Positions 36,789-46,300 of a DNA stretch of 64,000 nucleotides are shown piece after piece. Under the pieces are notes generated by a model. The model was not told where the DNA came from. It saw only the letters and a program-made list of their open reading frames with translations, and made no database searches. Within the stretch, counting starts at the first letter, position 1; each line of letters begins with the position of its first letter. The stretch spans positions 1 to 64,000 of the forward strand of contig NZ_NNBK01000005.1 of the NCBI RefSeq assembly GCF_002803075.1, written 5' to 3'. The position numbers and the translations under genes are program-made. The stretch is from Streptomyces sp. CB01373. Its GTDB lineage: Bacteria; Actinomycetota; Actinomycetes; Streptomycetales; Streptomycetaceae.

Positions 36789-37439
36789 ATGACCTTCCGG
36801 GAGATCAACTCGAAGATGGTCGAGGCGCCGGTCGTGCCCGGCCGGCGCCTGTTCAGTCAGCGCGGCGCGATGCTCGCCTACCGGGGCGACGTGGCGTTCA
36901 CGCCCAACATCCAGGGCGGTCAGGGCGGTCTGATGTCGATGATCGGGCGCCGGGTCGCGGGCGAGGCGACCCCGCTGATGACCGTGGAGGGCAACGGAAC
37001 GGTGCTCTTCGGGCACGGCGGCCACCATGTGCACGTGATCGAGATGACGGGCGACACGCTGTACGTGGAGGCGGACCGCCTGCTCGCCTTCGAGGGCACG
37101 CTCCAGCAGGGCACGATGTTCATGGGCTCGCAGGGCGGGGTCATGGGCCTGGTGCGGGGCCAGGCGACGGGCCAGGGACTGTTCACGACGACCCTCCAGG
37201 GACACGGCTCGGTGGCGGTGATGGCGCACGGCGGCGTCTTCGAGGTGCCGGTCACCCCGCAGCGCCCCGTCCACGTCGACCCGCAGGCCTACGTCGCCCA
37301 CCACGGCGACATCCGCAACAAGCTGTCCACCGCGCTGGGCTGGCGCGAGATGGTGGGACGCGGCTCCGGCGAGGGCTTCCAGCTGGAGCTGAGCGGCAAC
37401 GGCACGGTGTACGTCCAGGCCTCGGAGGAGAAGCTGTGA
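36789..37439 (+). CDS. AIM24-family protein, second of three
   Basis: 216 aa, same family: GAMLAYRGDVAFTPNIQGG, VEGNGTVLFGHGGHHVHVIEM, FQLELSGNGTVYVQASEEKL at the C-terminus. Its ATG lies immediately after the first gene's TGA, and its own stop overlaps the third gene by 4 bp (GTGA), so the three are one translationally coupled unit. The paralogues probably assemble together. Confidence 0.87.
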   Translation: MTFREINSKMVEAPVVPGRRLFSQRGAMLAYRGDVAFTPNIQGGQGGLMSMIGRRVAGEATPLMTVEGNGTVLFGHGGHHVHVIEMTGDTLYVEADRLLAFEGTLQQGTMFMGSQGGVMGLVRGQATGQGLFTTTLQGHGSVAVMAHGGVFEVPVTPQRPVHVDPQAYVAHHGDIRNKLSTALGWREMVGRGSGEGFQLELSGNGTVYVQASEEKL

Positions 37440-38239
37440 GCGCGTACGGAACGCCCGGCTCGGGGCCGGTGGTCCACGACCCGTCGACCCTGCCGGCCGA
37501 CGACAACGTGAACCCGTACACCTTCTGCGTGGAGCTCAAGGGGAGCCAGTGGTTCCTGCAGAAGGGGAAGATGATCGCCTACTACGGGTCGATCGGGTTC
37601 AACGGCATCGGGCACGGCGCGCTGGACCTGCTGACCCGTACGTCGTTCCATTCGCCTCTGCACGCGAGCGACTGGGTGGTGGCCGAGGGCTCGGGCCGGA
37701 TGCTGCTCGCCGACCGGGCCTTCGATGTCAACTCCTTCGACCTGGACGACGGCAATCTGACCATTCGCTCCGGCAATCTGCTCGCTTTCCAGCCAAGTCT
37801 CGCGCTGAAGCAGTCGATCGTGCCCGGCTTCCTGACCCTCATCGGGACCGGGAAGTTCGTGGCCGCGTCCAACGGGCCGGTGGTGTTCATGGAACCCCCG
37901 ATCCGGGTGGACCCGCAGGCGCTGGTCGGCTGGGCCGACTGCCCGTCCCCGTGCCATCACTACGACCACGGGTACCTGACCGGCGTACTGGGCGGGCTGC
38001 GTTCGATGACGGGCCTCGGGCCGGTCTCCGGGGAGGAGCACCAGTTCGAGTTCGTGGGGGCGGGTACGGTGCTGCTCCAGTCGAGCGAGAGCCTCATGGC
38101 CGAACTGGCGGCGGGGGTGCTTCCGGACGAGGCGGGGGTACCCGGAGGGGGAAGGGTGTCCGGAACCCGCGGACAGCAGGCCGGCCAACCGCGCTTTCCC
38201 GGACAGCTGGGAGATCTCCAGCGTCGCTTCGGTGTGTGA
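37436..38239 (+). CDS. AIM24-family protein, third of three, with a C-terminal extension
   Basis: 267 aa. The core has the AIM24 pattern (GKMIAYYGSIGFNGIG, NLTIRSGNLLAFQPSL, HQFEFVGAGTVLLQSSESL). It differs by an N-terminal 25-residue leader (DPSTLPADDNVNPYTFCVEL) and a 40-residue Gly/Arg-rich tail after the core. GTG 37436 overlaps the previous stop. A WADCPSPCHHYDHGY insert holds two Cys and three His that could bind metal. Confidence 0.86.
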   Translation: MSAYGTPGSGPVVHDPSTLPADDNVNPYTFCVELKGSQWFLQKGKMIAYYGSIGFNGIGHGALDLLTRTSFHSPLHASDWVVAEGSGRMLLADRAFDVNSFDLDDGNLTIRSGNLLAFQPSLALKQSIVPGFLTLIGTGKFVAASNGPVVFMEPPIRVDPQALVGWADCPSPCHHYDHGYLTGVLGGLRSMTGLGPVSGEEHQFEFVGAGTVLLQSSESLMAELAAGVLPDEAGVPGGGRVSGTRGQQAGQPRFPGQLGDLQRRFGV

Positions 38240-38331
38240 GCGGTAGTCTGCGGAGTGTGACGTCGAACGCGTGCACGCCGCCACACCACGCTCACTAGTT
38301 CGCCTTTCAACTTCTTAGGTAGACTTCATTC

Positions 38332-38808
38332 ATGGAGACCGAGACGGCCACGAGCTGGCTGACGAATGCGGAGCAGTGCGCCTGGCGCACCCACCTGGAG
38401 GTCAACAGGCTGTTGACGTACCAGCTCGAAAAGGACCTGCAGCCGTTCGGCCTGACGATGAACGACTACGAGATCCTGGTGAATCTCTCCGAGTCGGAGG
38501 ACGTGCGGATGCGCATGAGCGACCTCGCGTCCGCCACGCTCCAGTCCAAGAGCCGCCTCTCCCACCAGATCACCCGCATGGAGAACGCGAACCTGGTCCG
38601 CCGCGAGAACTGCGAGTCCGACCGCCGGGGCCTCTACGCGGTCCTCACCGACCACGGCATGGAGACCATGCAGAAGGTCGCCCCCCACCATGTGGCGTCC
38701 GTCCGCAGGCACTTCATCGACCTGCTCGACCACGAGACCCTGACGGAACTGGACAAGGCCCTGAAGCCGATCGCCGAGCATCTGCGGGGGCAGCGGGGAC
38801 GTCCCTGA
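38332..38808 (+). CDS. MarR-family regulator
   Basis: 158 aa. DNA-binding part: LTMNDYEILVNLSESEDVRMRMSDLASATLQSKSRLSHQITRMENAN, then the wing RRENCESDRRG. One Cys (CESDRR) lies in the wing and another (EQCAW) near the N-terminus; both are possible redox sites. ATG 38332 has a TAGACT box nearby but no clear ribosome site. It is convergent with an MFS exporter and separated from it by a strong terminator, so it need not regulate it. Confidence 0.9.
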   Translation: METETATSWLTNAEQCAWRTHLEVNRLLTYQLEKDLQPFGLTMNDYEILVNLSESEDVRMRMSDLASATLQSKSRLSHQITRMENANLVRRENCESDRRGLYAVLTDHGMETMQKVAPHHVASVRRHFIDLLDHETLTELDKALKPIAEHLRGQRGRP

Positions 38809-38820
38809 TCCTGGCCGGGA

Positions 38821-38858
38821 CGTCCGCGCGGCTCCGGGGTCCCGGAGCCGCGCGGACG
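38821..38858. terminator. 18-bp perfect stem between marR and the MFS gene
   Basis: Arms 38821-38838 and 38841-38858 are perfectly complementary, separated by GT. It lies 13 bp after the marR stop (38808) and 9 bp before the MFS stop (38867), a bidirectional terminator. Confidence 0.9.
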
Positions 38859-38866
38859 GAACGCGC

Positions 38867-40081
38867 CTAACGGCGCCGCCCCGGTGCGGCGACCAGCGCC
38901 GCCGCCACGGAGACCCCTCCCGCCAGCAGGAAGCACACCCCGAGCGGCAGGGCGCCGATCAGCAGTCCCGTCACCAGCGCTCCGCCCGAACCACCGGCGT
39001 TCACCGCCGCGTTCACCCACGCCCCGGCCCGCGTCCGGGAGCCTTCCGCCGCCGTCTCGTCGGCCAGCAGGTACGCCGTGGTCAGCGCCGGGGCGATGAA
39101 CGCGCCCGCGCAGGCCATGACCGCCGTCAGGGCCCACAGGCCGGGCGCGAGGCCCGCCGCGGCGATCACGGGGCCAAGGCCCACCGCGAACCAGGTCAGA
39201 CGCACACGGGCGGGTGTACGCCAGTCGATCGCCCCGTTGACGAGGCCGCCCACCGCGCTGCCCGCCGAGAGGCCGCCCAGGACCCACGGCACCACGGCCG
39301 TGTCGTACGACCTCTCGGCGGCGAACGCCATCACCAGCAGGTCCACTCCGCTGAGCGCCAGGCCGACGCCCGCGGCCACGGCGACCGGCGGCAGAAGGCC
39401 GCCGAGTCCGGCGGGGCGGCCGCGGGACTTCTCCCGCCGTGGCGCCGGACGGGCGCCGGTCATCACCGGCGAGGTGACGAAGGCACAGGTGCCGGCGACG
39501 ATCAGCAGCGCGCTGAGCAGGATGCCGGACGCCGGGGGCGCGAAGCCCACCAGCACGCCGACGAGGACCGGGCCGGAGACGAACAGCAACTCCTCGGCGA
39601 CGCCGTCCAGGCTGTAGGCACGCAGCAGGAGGCCCCGGTCGGCGACGAGTTCGGACCACAGGGCCCGCATGGTGGGGCCCAGCGGGGGCGCGCAGGCGCC
39701 CGCGAGGGCGGCAACCGCGGCGACGGCCGCGGCCGGTGCGCCGGGCCCCCAGGTCAGGAGCGCCAGGGCGCACAGCAGAGCGCCGTAGAGCACCGCCATG
39801 GGGAGCAGGGCGCGGCGCCGTCCGTACCGGTCGACGAGGGACGCCCGCAGGGGCATCAGGAAGACCGACGTCGCTCCGAACAGGGACATCACGGCGCCGG
39901 ACACGGCATACGACCCGGTGGCCCGGGTGACGGACAGCATCACCGAGAGCGACACCATCCCGTAGGACAGGCGTGCCGTCAGGGCGGCGGCGAAGGTGCG
40001 GCGCGCGTGCGGGACGCGCAGGACGGCGGCGTACGAGGGCCGCGCGGGCAGGGCGGGGCGCGACGAAGTGGGCGCGGACAT
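38867..40081 (-). CDS. MFS transporter with a possible ribosome-attenuated leader
   Basis: 404 aa with about 12 hydrophobic segments. Features: RLSYGMVSLSVMLSVTRATGSYAVSG near the start, ASLVDRYGRRRALLPM (motif A), and a basic cytoplasmic loop RPAPRREKSRGRP in the centre. Probably a proton-coupled exporter. ATG 40081 is preceded by GTGAGGAACC; the ribosome site lies within the palindrome CCTCACGTGAGG. Upstream lie a 6-codon leader ORF (40179-40199) and a long hairpin (40123-40167), the arrangement expected for induction by a ribosome-stalling antibiotic. Substrate unknown. Confidence 0.85.
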   Translation of the reverse strand: MSAPTSSRPALPARPSYAAVLRVPHARRTFAAALTARLSYGMVSLSVMLSVTRATGSYAVSGAVMSLFGATSVFLMPLRASLVDRYGRRRALLPMAVLYGALLCALALLTWGPGAPAAAVAAVAALAGACAPPLGPTMRALWSELVADRGLLLRAYSLDGVAEELLFVSGPVLVGVLVGFAPPASGILLSALLIVAGTCAFVTSPVMTGARPAPRREKSRGRPAGLGGLLPPVAVAAGVGLALSGVDLLVMAFAAERSYDTAVVPWVLGGLSAGSAVGGLVNGAIDWRTPARVRLTWFAVGLGPVIAAAGLAPGLWALTAVMACAGAFIAPALTTAYLLADETAAEGSRTRAGAWVNAAVNAGGSGGALVTGLLIGALPLGVCFLLAGGVSVAAALVAAPGRRR

Positions 40082-40122
40082 GAGTGGTTCCTCACGTGAG
40101 GGCAGGGAGACGGGACACCGGA

Positions 40123-40167
40123 GCGCCGCGTCCGCCGACGGTCGGTCGTCGGTCCGGGACGCGGCGC
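40123..40167 (-). promoter_or_regulatory. Hairpin in the MFS leader, candidate attenuator
   Basis: An 11-bp perfect stem (40123-40133 with 40157-40167) closes a 23-nt loop that can fold further. On the - strand it begins 11 nt after the stop codon of the leader ORF and ends 41 nt before the MFS ATG. Confidence 0.6.
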
Positions 40168-40178
40168 GGGTGCGCGGT

Positions 40179-40199
40179 CTATGCCATGAGGAGGAACAT
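40179..40199 (-). CDS. Leader peptide MFLLMA, candidate upstream ORF
   Basis: On the - strand ATG (40199-40197) opens six codons, MFLLMA, followed by TAG (40181-40179). The box TAACTT (40212-40207) lies 7 nt before the ATG, the spacing of a leaderless -10, so the peptide could be translated from the very 5' end of the MFS mRNA. No close Shine-Dalgarno is present. A peptide this short, before a hairpin and an exporter, is typical of ribosome-mediated attenuation. Unproven. Confidence 0.5.
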   Translation of the reverse strand: MFLLMA

Positions 40200-40259
40200 G
40201 CGGATCAAGTTAGCGATACCCGCCGGGATTGGCCACGGAGTTTCCGGACGAGGCCGGGA

Positions 40260-41231
40260 TCAGCCCTCGGTCAGACCCGTCACCAGTTCGTCCGCCGCCT
40301 GGTAGGGGTCCAGTTCGCCGGCGACGATCCTTTCCGCGAGGGTGCTCAGGCGGCGGTCGCCGTGAAGGTCGCCGATCCGTTCGCGCAGGGCCGTGACCGC
40401 GATGGTCTCCACCTCGCGGGAGGCGCGGGCGCGGCGGCGCTCGGCCAGGACGCCCCGCTCCTCCATCCAGGCCCGGTGCTTCTCCAGCGCCTCGACGACC
40501 TCGTCGATGCCCTCGGAGCGCGCGGCGACCGTCTTGACGATGGGCGGGCGCCAGTCGCCGGGACCGCGGGCCTCGCCGAGGCCCAGCATGTGGTTCAGCT
40601 CGCGGGCGGTGGCGTCCGCGCCGTCCCGGTCGGCCTTGTTGACGACGTAGACGTCGCCGATCTCCAGGATGCCGGCCTTCGCCGCCTGGATGCCGTCGCC
40701 CATCCCCGGGGCCAGCAGGACGACGGACGTGTCGGCCTGGGAGGCGATCTCCACCTCCGACTGGCCGACGCCGACCGTCTCGACCAGGATCACGTCGCAG
40801 CCCGCCGCGTCCAGGACGCGGATCGCCTGCGGGGCGGCCCACGCGAGCCCGCCCAGATGGCCCCGGGTGGCCATGGAGCGGATGTAGACGCCCGGGTCGG
40901 AGGCGTGCTCCGACATCCGCACCCGGTCGCCGAGCAGCGCGCCGCCGGAGAACGGCGAGGACGGGTCGACGGCCAGGACGCCCACCCGCCTGCCCTGCTT
41001 GCGGTACGCCGTCACCAGCGCGGACGTGGACGTCGACTTGCCCACGCCCGGGGAGCCCGTCAGGCCGACGACGTACGCGTTGCCGGTCAGGGGCGCCAGC
41101 GTCCGCATCACCTCCCGCAACTGCGGGGACGCCCCCTCCACCAAGGAGATCAGCCGGGCCACGGCCCTCGGCCGGCCTTCCCTGGCCTGGGCCACCAGAG
41201 AGGAGACGTCCTGCATCACAGCTCCGTTCAC
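40260..41231 (-). CDS. meaB: MeaB/ArgK-family GTPase chaperone of B12-dependent mutases
   Basis: 323 aa G3E GTPase. Walker A GLTGSPGVGKST, switch I region VLAVDPSSPFSGGALLGDRVRM, Walker B VETVGVGQSE and the base-specificity motif VNKAD are all present. The C-terminal helical arm serves dimerisation. MeaB loads adenosylcobalamin into, and protects, methylmalonyl- or isobutyryl-CoA mutases, which fits icmA, mce and the adenosyltransferase in this window. GTG 41231 has GAGGA upstream; ATG 41216 with GGAG is equally possible. It follows the thiolase gene by 66 bp on the same strand. Confidence 0.94.
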   Translation of the reverse strand: MNGAVMQDVSSLVAQAREGRPRAVARLISLVEGASPQLREVMRTLAPLTGNAYVVGLTGSPGVGKSTSTSALVTAYRKQGRRVGVLAVDPSSPFSGGALLGDRVRMSEHASDPGVYIRSMATRGHLGGLAWAAPQAIRVLDAAGCDVILVETVGVGQSEVEIASQADTSVVLLAPGMGDGIQAAKAGILEIGDVYVVNKADRDGADATARELNHMLGLGEARGPGDWRPPIVKTVAARSEGIDEVVEALEKHRAWMEERGVLAERRRARASREVETIAVTALRERIGDLHGDRRLSTLAERIVAGELDPYQAADELVTGLTEG

Positions 41232-41297
41232 GTGATCCTCGTACGCGGTCGGCGTGCGAGAGGTCCTACGAATGAGGTCGGTCGGGCGTCGCCCGGC

Positions 41298-42506
41298 TCA
41301 GGCCTTCGGCACCCGGACGATCAGCGCGTCGCCCTGACCGCCGCCGCCGCACAGCGCGGCCGCGCCGACACCGCCGCCGCGCCGCTTCAGCTCCAGCGCC
41401 AGGTGCAGCACGAGACGGGCGCCGGACATCCCGATCGGGTGACCCAGGGCGATGGCGCCGCCGTTCACGTTCACCTTTTCCGTGGACACACCGAGGTCCT
41501 TCATTGACTGCACGGCCACGGCGGCGAACGCCTCGTTGATCTCGACGAGGTCCAGGTCGGAGACCTCCAGGCCCTCCTTCTTGAGGGCGTGCAGGATGGC
41601 GTTGGAGGGCTGGGACTGCAGGGAGTTGTCCGGACCCGCGACATTGCCGTGGGCGCCGATCTCGGCGATCCACTCCAGGCCCAGTTCCTCGGCCTTGGCC
41701 CTGCTCATCACCACCACGGCCGCGGCCCCGTCGGAGATCTGCGAGGAGGAGCCGGCGGTGATCGTGCCGTCCTTGGCGAAGGCCGGGCGCAGCTTGGCCA
41801 GGCCCTCGGCCGTGGTGTCGCCGCGGATGCCCTCGTCCTTGCTGAACAGGACCGGGTCGCCCTTGCGCTGCGGGATCTCCACCGGGGTGATCTCGGCCTC
41901 GAAGACGCCGTTCTTCTGCGCGGCGGCGGCCCGCTGGTGGGACAGGGCGGCGATCTCGTCCTGCTCGGCGCGCCCGATGCCCAGGCGGGTGTTGTGCTTC
42001 TCCGTCGACGCGCCCATGGCGATGCCCTCGAAGGAGTCGGTCAGGCCGTCGTGGGCCATCGAGTCCAGCATCTCCACCGAGCCGTACTTGTAGCCCTCGC
42101 GGGACTTCGGCAGGAGGTGCGGGGCGTTGGTCATGGACTCCTGGCCGCCGGCCACGACCACGTCGAACTCACCCGCACGGATCAACTGGTCGGCGAGCGC
42201 GATGGCGTCCAGGCCCGACAGGCAGACCTTGTTGACCGTGAGCGCGGGGACGCTCATCGGGATGCCCGCCTTGACCGCGGCCTGGCGGGCCGGGATCTGC
42301 CCCGCCCCGGCCTGGAGCACCTGGCCCATGATCACATACTGCACCTGGTCGCCGCCGATCCCCGCGCGGTCGAGGGCGGCCTTGATCGCGAAGCCGCCGA
42401 GGTCGGCTCCCGAGAAGGACTTCAGCGAGCCCAGCAGCCGCCCCATGGGCGTCCGCGCGCCCGCGACGATCACCGAGCCGGTCGTACCGGAAGTTCCAGA
42501 AGACAT
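41298..42506 (-). CDS. Acetyl-CoA acetyltransferase (thiolase)
   Basis: 402 aa biosynthetic or degradative thiolase. The nucleophilic Cys lies in [10 protein letters not shown], the C-terminal catalytic residues in [16 protein letters not shown] and CGGGGQGDA, and NEAFAAVAV is also present. It condenses two acetyl-CoA to acetoacetyl-CoA, or the reverse. ATG 42506 has AAGGGG upstream; the longer frame to 42632 runs into the divergent mce promoter. It is in one transcription unit with meaB and divergent from the epimerase gene, so this block serves acetoacetyl-, butyryl- and methylmalonyl-CoA flow. Confidence 0.94.
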   Translation of the reverse strand: MSSGTSGTTGSVIVAGARTPMGRLLGSLKSFSGADLGGFAIKAALDRAGIGGDQVQYVIMGQVLQAGAGQIPARQAAVKAGIPMSVPALTVNKVCLSGLDAIALADQLIRAGEFDVVVAGGQESMTNAPHLLPKSREGYKYGSVEMLDSMAHDGLTDSFEGIAMGASTEKHNTRLGIGRAEQDEIAALSHQRAAAAQKNGVFEAEITPVEIPQRKGDPVLFSKDEGIRGDTTAEGLAKLRPAFAKDGTITAGSSSQISDGAAAVVVMSRAKAEELGLEWIAEIGAHGNVAGPDNSLQSQPSNAILHALKKEGLEVSDLDLVEINEAFAAVAVQSMKDLGVSTEKVNVNGGAIALGHPIGMSGARLVLHLALELKRRGGGVGAAALCGGGGQGDALIVRVPKA

Positions 42507-42655
42507 GAGCTGCGATCCCCTTACCGGCCTGCACGGCCGAGGAGTGAACGAGGGTTTACTTCGAATGTACTGAGCGGTGCTCCGCCGCGTCATCGGGCCG
42601 TCGGTGTGATCGCGCGCACGTTGCGTAACCATCCCGGTGGCGCTGCACTGATTCC

Positions 42656-43096
42656 ATGCTGACGCGAATCGACCACATCGGAATCGCCTGCCACGACCTC
42701 GACGCCACAGTCGAGTTCTACCGCTCCACGTACGGCTTCGAGGTGTTCCACACCGAGGTCAACGAGGAACAGGGCGTGCGCGAGGCCATGCTCAAGATCA
42801 ACGAGACCTCCGACGGCGGGGCCTCCTACCTGCAACTCCTCGAACCGATCCGCGAGGACTCCACCGTCGCGAAGTGGCTCGCGAAGAACGGCGAGGGCGT
42901 TCATCACATCGCCTTCGGCACGGCGGACGTCGACGCGGACGCGGCCGCCGTGCGCGACAAGGGCGTACGCGTTCTGTACGACGAGCCGCGACGCGGTTCG
43001 ATGGGGTCGAGGATCACTTTCCTGCACCCGAAGGATTGCCACGGAGTCCTGACAGAACTGGTCACTTCGGCGGCCGTTGAGTCGGTTGAGCACTGA
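42656..43096 (+). CDS. mce: Methylmalonyl-CoA epimerase
   Basis: 146 aa vicinal-oxygen-chelate protein. It has the two beta-alpha-beta-beta-beta modules with metal ligands (His7 in [13 protein letters not shown], the His pair in [11 protein letters not shown], Glu near VLTELV). It interconverts (2R)- and (2S)-methylmalonyl-CoA ahead of the B12 mutase. No ribosome site precedes ATG 42656; TTGCGT (42621-42626) and TGCACT (42644-42649) with 17-bp spacing would start transcription at the ATG, suggesting a leaderless mRNA. Confidence 0.93.
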   Translation: MLTRIDHIGIACHDLDATVEFYRSTYGFEVFHTEVNEEQGVREAMLKINETSDGGASYLQLLEPIREDSTVAKWLAKNGEGVHHIAFGTADVDADAAAVRDKGVRVLYDEPRRGSMGSRITFLHPKDCHGVLTELVTSAAVESVEH

Positions 43097-43129
43097 CTCC
43101 CGTACATAAGGGCCGGTAGGGTTGGGGGC

Positions 43130-43183
43130 GGTCGTCCTCCCAGCGGGGACGACCCGGTCCTGCCGTCAGGAATGACAGGACCG
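43130..43183 (+). terminator. Two tandem hairpins after mce
   Basis: GGTCGTCC (43130-43137) pairs with GGACGACC (43147-43154), and CGGTCCTG (43155-43162) pairs with CAGGACCG (43176-43183). They lie 34 bp after the mce stop and before scy, and probably form a double terminator. Confidence 0.65.
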
Positions 43184-43330
43184 CCGGGGTCCGTGTTTCG
43201 GGGGACGAGCGGCGGGGCACCAGCCCGTGCTCCGCTGTTGATCTGACACCATTTCCCGGGGGCCCCGTTCGGCGGATGGACGGAGCTCGTTTGGACAGGG
43301 TTGCGACCAGGGGACGGATGGGACCGCGCA

Positions 43331-46300
43331 GTGCGGGGCTACGAACGCCAGGAGCGAGAGCCGGCGGCTGACGTCGACCACCTCTCTCGGTTCGAGGCCG
43401 AGATGGATCGGCTGAAGACCGAGCGGGAAAAGGCGATCCAGCACGCCGAGGACCTCGGCTACCAGGTCGAGGTGCTGCGCGCCAAGCTTCACGAGGCGCG
43501 CCGCACCATCATGACCCGGCCCGCCTACGACGGCGCCGACCTCGGCTACCAGGCCGAGCAGTTGCTGCGCAACGCTCAGATGCAGGCCGACCAGATCCGC
43601 GCCGACGCCGAGCGCGAGTTGAGCCAGGCCAGAACGCAGACGCAGCGCATCCTCCAGGAGCACGCGGAGCAGGCCGCGCGTCTTCAGGCCGAGCTGCACA
43701 CCGAGGCGGTCAACCGGCGCCAGCAGCTCGACCAGGAGCTCGCCGAGCGCCGGCAGACCGTCGAGTCGCACGTCAACGAGAACGTGGCGTGGGCGGAGCA
43801 ACTGCGCGCCCGTACCGAGCAGCAGGCCAGGCGTCTGCTGGACGAGTCCCGCGCCGAGGCCGAGCAGGCCATGGCCGCGGCCCGCGCGGAGGCCGAACGG
43901 GTGGCCGCCGAGGCCCGGCAGCGGCTGCAGGGCGAGGCCGAGGCGGCCCGTGCGGAGGCCGAACAGCTCCTGCGCCGCGCCCGCACCGACGCCGAGCGGC
44001 TGCTGAACGCCGCCTCCAGCCAGGCCCAGGAGGCCACCGACCACGCCGAGCAGCTCCGCTCGGCCACCGCCAGCGAGTCGGACGCCGCCCGCCGGCAGGC
44101 CGCCGAGCTGAGCCGGTCCGCCGAGCAGCGCATGGCCGACGCCGAGGAGGCGTTGCGCAAGGCGCAGACCGAGGCCGGCAAGCTGGTCACCGAGGCCGAG
44201 GACGCCGCGGCCAAGACGCTCGCCGGTGCCGAGGCGGCCAAGGAGCAGCGCACGCGCACCGCCAAGGAGCAGGTCGCCCGGCTGGTGCAGGAGGCCACCA
44301 AGGAGGCCGAGGCCACCAAGTCCGAGGCCGAGCAGCTGGTCGCGGACGCCCGCGCCGAGGCGGAGAAGGTCGTCGCGGAGGCCTCCGAGAAGGCCCGCAC
44401 GATCACCGCCGAGGAGAGCGCCACCCAGCTGTCCAAGGCGGCCAAGACCGCCGAGGACGTGCTGAACAAGGCGGCGGAGGACGCCAGGAGGACCACCAAG
44501 GCGGCGTCCGAGGAGGCCGAGCGGGTCCGCAAGGAGGCCGAGGCCGAGGCGGACCGGCTGCGCGCCGAGGCGCACGACCTCGCCGAGCAGCTCAAGGGCG
44601 CCGCCAAGGACGACACCAAGGAGTACCGCGCCAAGACGGTCGAACTCCAGGAGGAGGCCCGCCGGCTGCGCGGCGAGGCCGAGCAGCTGCGGGCCGACGC
44701 GGTCGCCGAGGGCGAGAGGATCCGCGCCGAGGCCCGCCGCGAGGCCGTGGCGCAGATCGAGGAGGCGGCCAAGTCCGCCGAGGAGCTGCTGGCCAAGGCG
44801 AAGGCCGACGCCGACGAGCTGCGCGGCACCGCGCAGAGCGACAGCGAGAAGGTCCGCACCGAGGCCATCGAGCGGGCCACCACCCTGCGCCGGCAGGCCG
44901 AGGAGACCCTGGAGCGCACCCGCAAGGAGGCCGAGCGGCACCGCGCCGAGGCCGAGGAGCAGGCCGAGTCGCTCAAGGCGGACGCCGAGCGGGCCGCGCT
45001 CGAGCTGCGCGAGGAGACCGAGGAAGCGGTCGCCGCCCGGAAGGCGGAGGCCGCCGAGGAGCTCACCCGGCTGCACACCGAGGCCGAGGAGCGGCTCGCG
45101 AAGGCCGAGAAGGCGCTCGGCGAGGCCCGCGAGGAGGCCTCCCGCATCCGCCGTGAGGCGGCGGAGGAGGCCGAGCGGCTGCGCACCGAGGCCGCCGAGC
45201 GCATCCGGACGCTGCAACAGCAGGCGGAGACGGAGGCCGAGCGGCTGCGCGACGCGGCCGCCGCCGACGCGGCCGCCTCCCGCGCCGAGGGAGAGGCCGT
45301 CGCCGTACGGCTGCGCTCGGAGGCCGCCGCGGAGGCCGAGCGGCTCAAGGCGGAGGCGCAGGACACCGCGGACCGGGTGCGCACGGAGGCGCAGGCCGCC
45401 GCGGAACGGCTCGGCGCGGAGGCGTCCGAGACGCTGGCCGCCGCCCAGGAGGAGGCCGCCCGGCGCCGCCGCGAGGCCGAGGAGCTGCTCGGTGCCGCGC
45501 GCGCCGAGGCCGACCAGGAGCGGGAGCGGGCCCGCGAGCAGAGCGAGGAGCTGCTGGCCTCGGCGCGCAAGCGGGTGGAGGAGGCGCAGGCCGAGGCCAC
45601 CCGTCTGGTGGAGGAGGCCGACCGGCGCGCCACCGAGATGGTGTCGGCCGCCGAGCAGCACGCGCAGCAGGTGCGGGACTCCGTCGCCGGGCTGCACGAC
45701 CAGGCTCAGGAGGAGATCGCCGGGCTGCGTTCGGCCGCCGAGCACGCGGCGGAGCGCACCCGCAGGGAGGCCGAGGAGGAGGCGGACCGGGTCCGCACCG
45801 ACGCCTACGCCGAGCGGGAGCGGGCGAGCGAGGACGCGGGCCGGCTGCGCAGCGAGGCGCGGGAGGAGACCGAGGCCGCCAAGGTGCTCGCCGAGCGGAC
45901 CGTGTCCGAGGCGATCACGGAGGCGGAGCGGATCCGCACGGACGTCTCCGAGCACGCCCAGCGGGTGCGCACCGAGGCCTCCGACACCATCGCGCAGGCC
46001 GAGCAGGACGCCTCGCGCACCCGCGCGGAGGCCCGTGAGGACGCCAACCGCATCCGGACGGATGCGGCCACCCAGGCGGACACCCTCATCTCCGAGGCAC
46101 GCTCGGAGGCGGAGCGGCTCCAGACGGAGACGATCGCGGAGGCGGACCAGGTCCGTGCCGAGTCCGTCGCCAAGGCGGAGAAGCTGATCTCGGACGCCAC
46201 CGGGGACGCGGAGCGGCTGCGCGCCGGCGCCGCCGAGACGGTCGGCGCCGCGCAGGCGCACGCCGAGCGGGTCCGCACGGAGGCCGAGCGGGTCAGGTCG

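Noticed and set aside
40198..40305. 35-codon + strand ORF with AGGAGG before its ATG and a TTA codon
   Set aside because: The AGGAGG arises from the complement of the two CTC codons of the - strand leader peptide, the ORF runs into the meaB 3' end in antisense, and no + strand gene follows.
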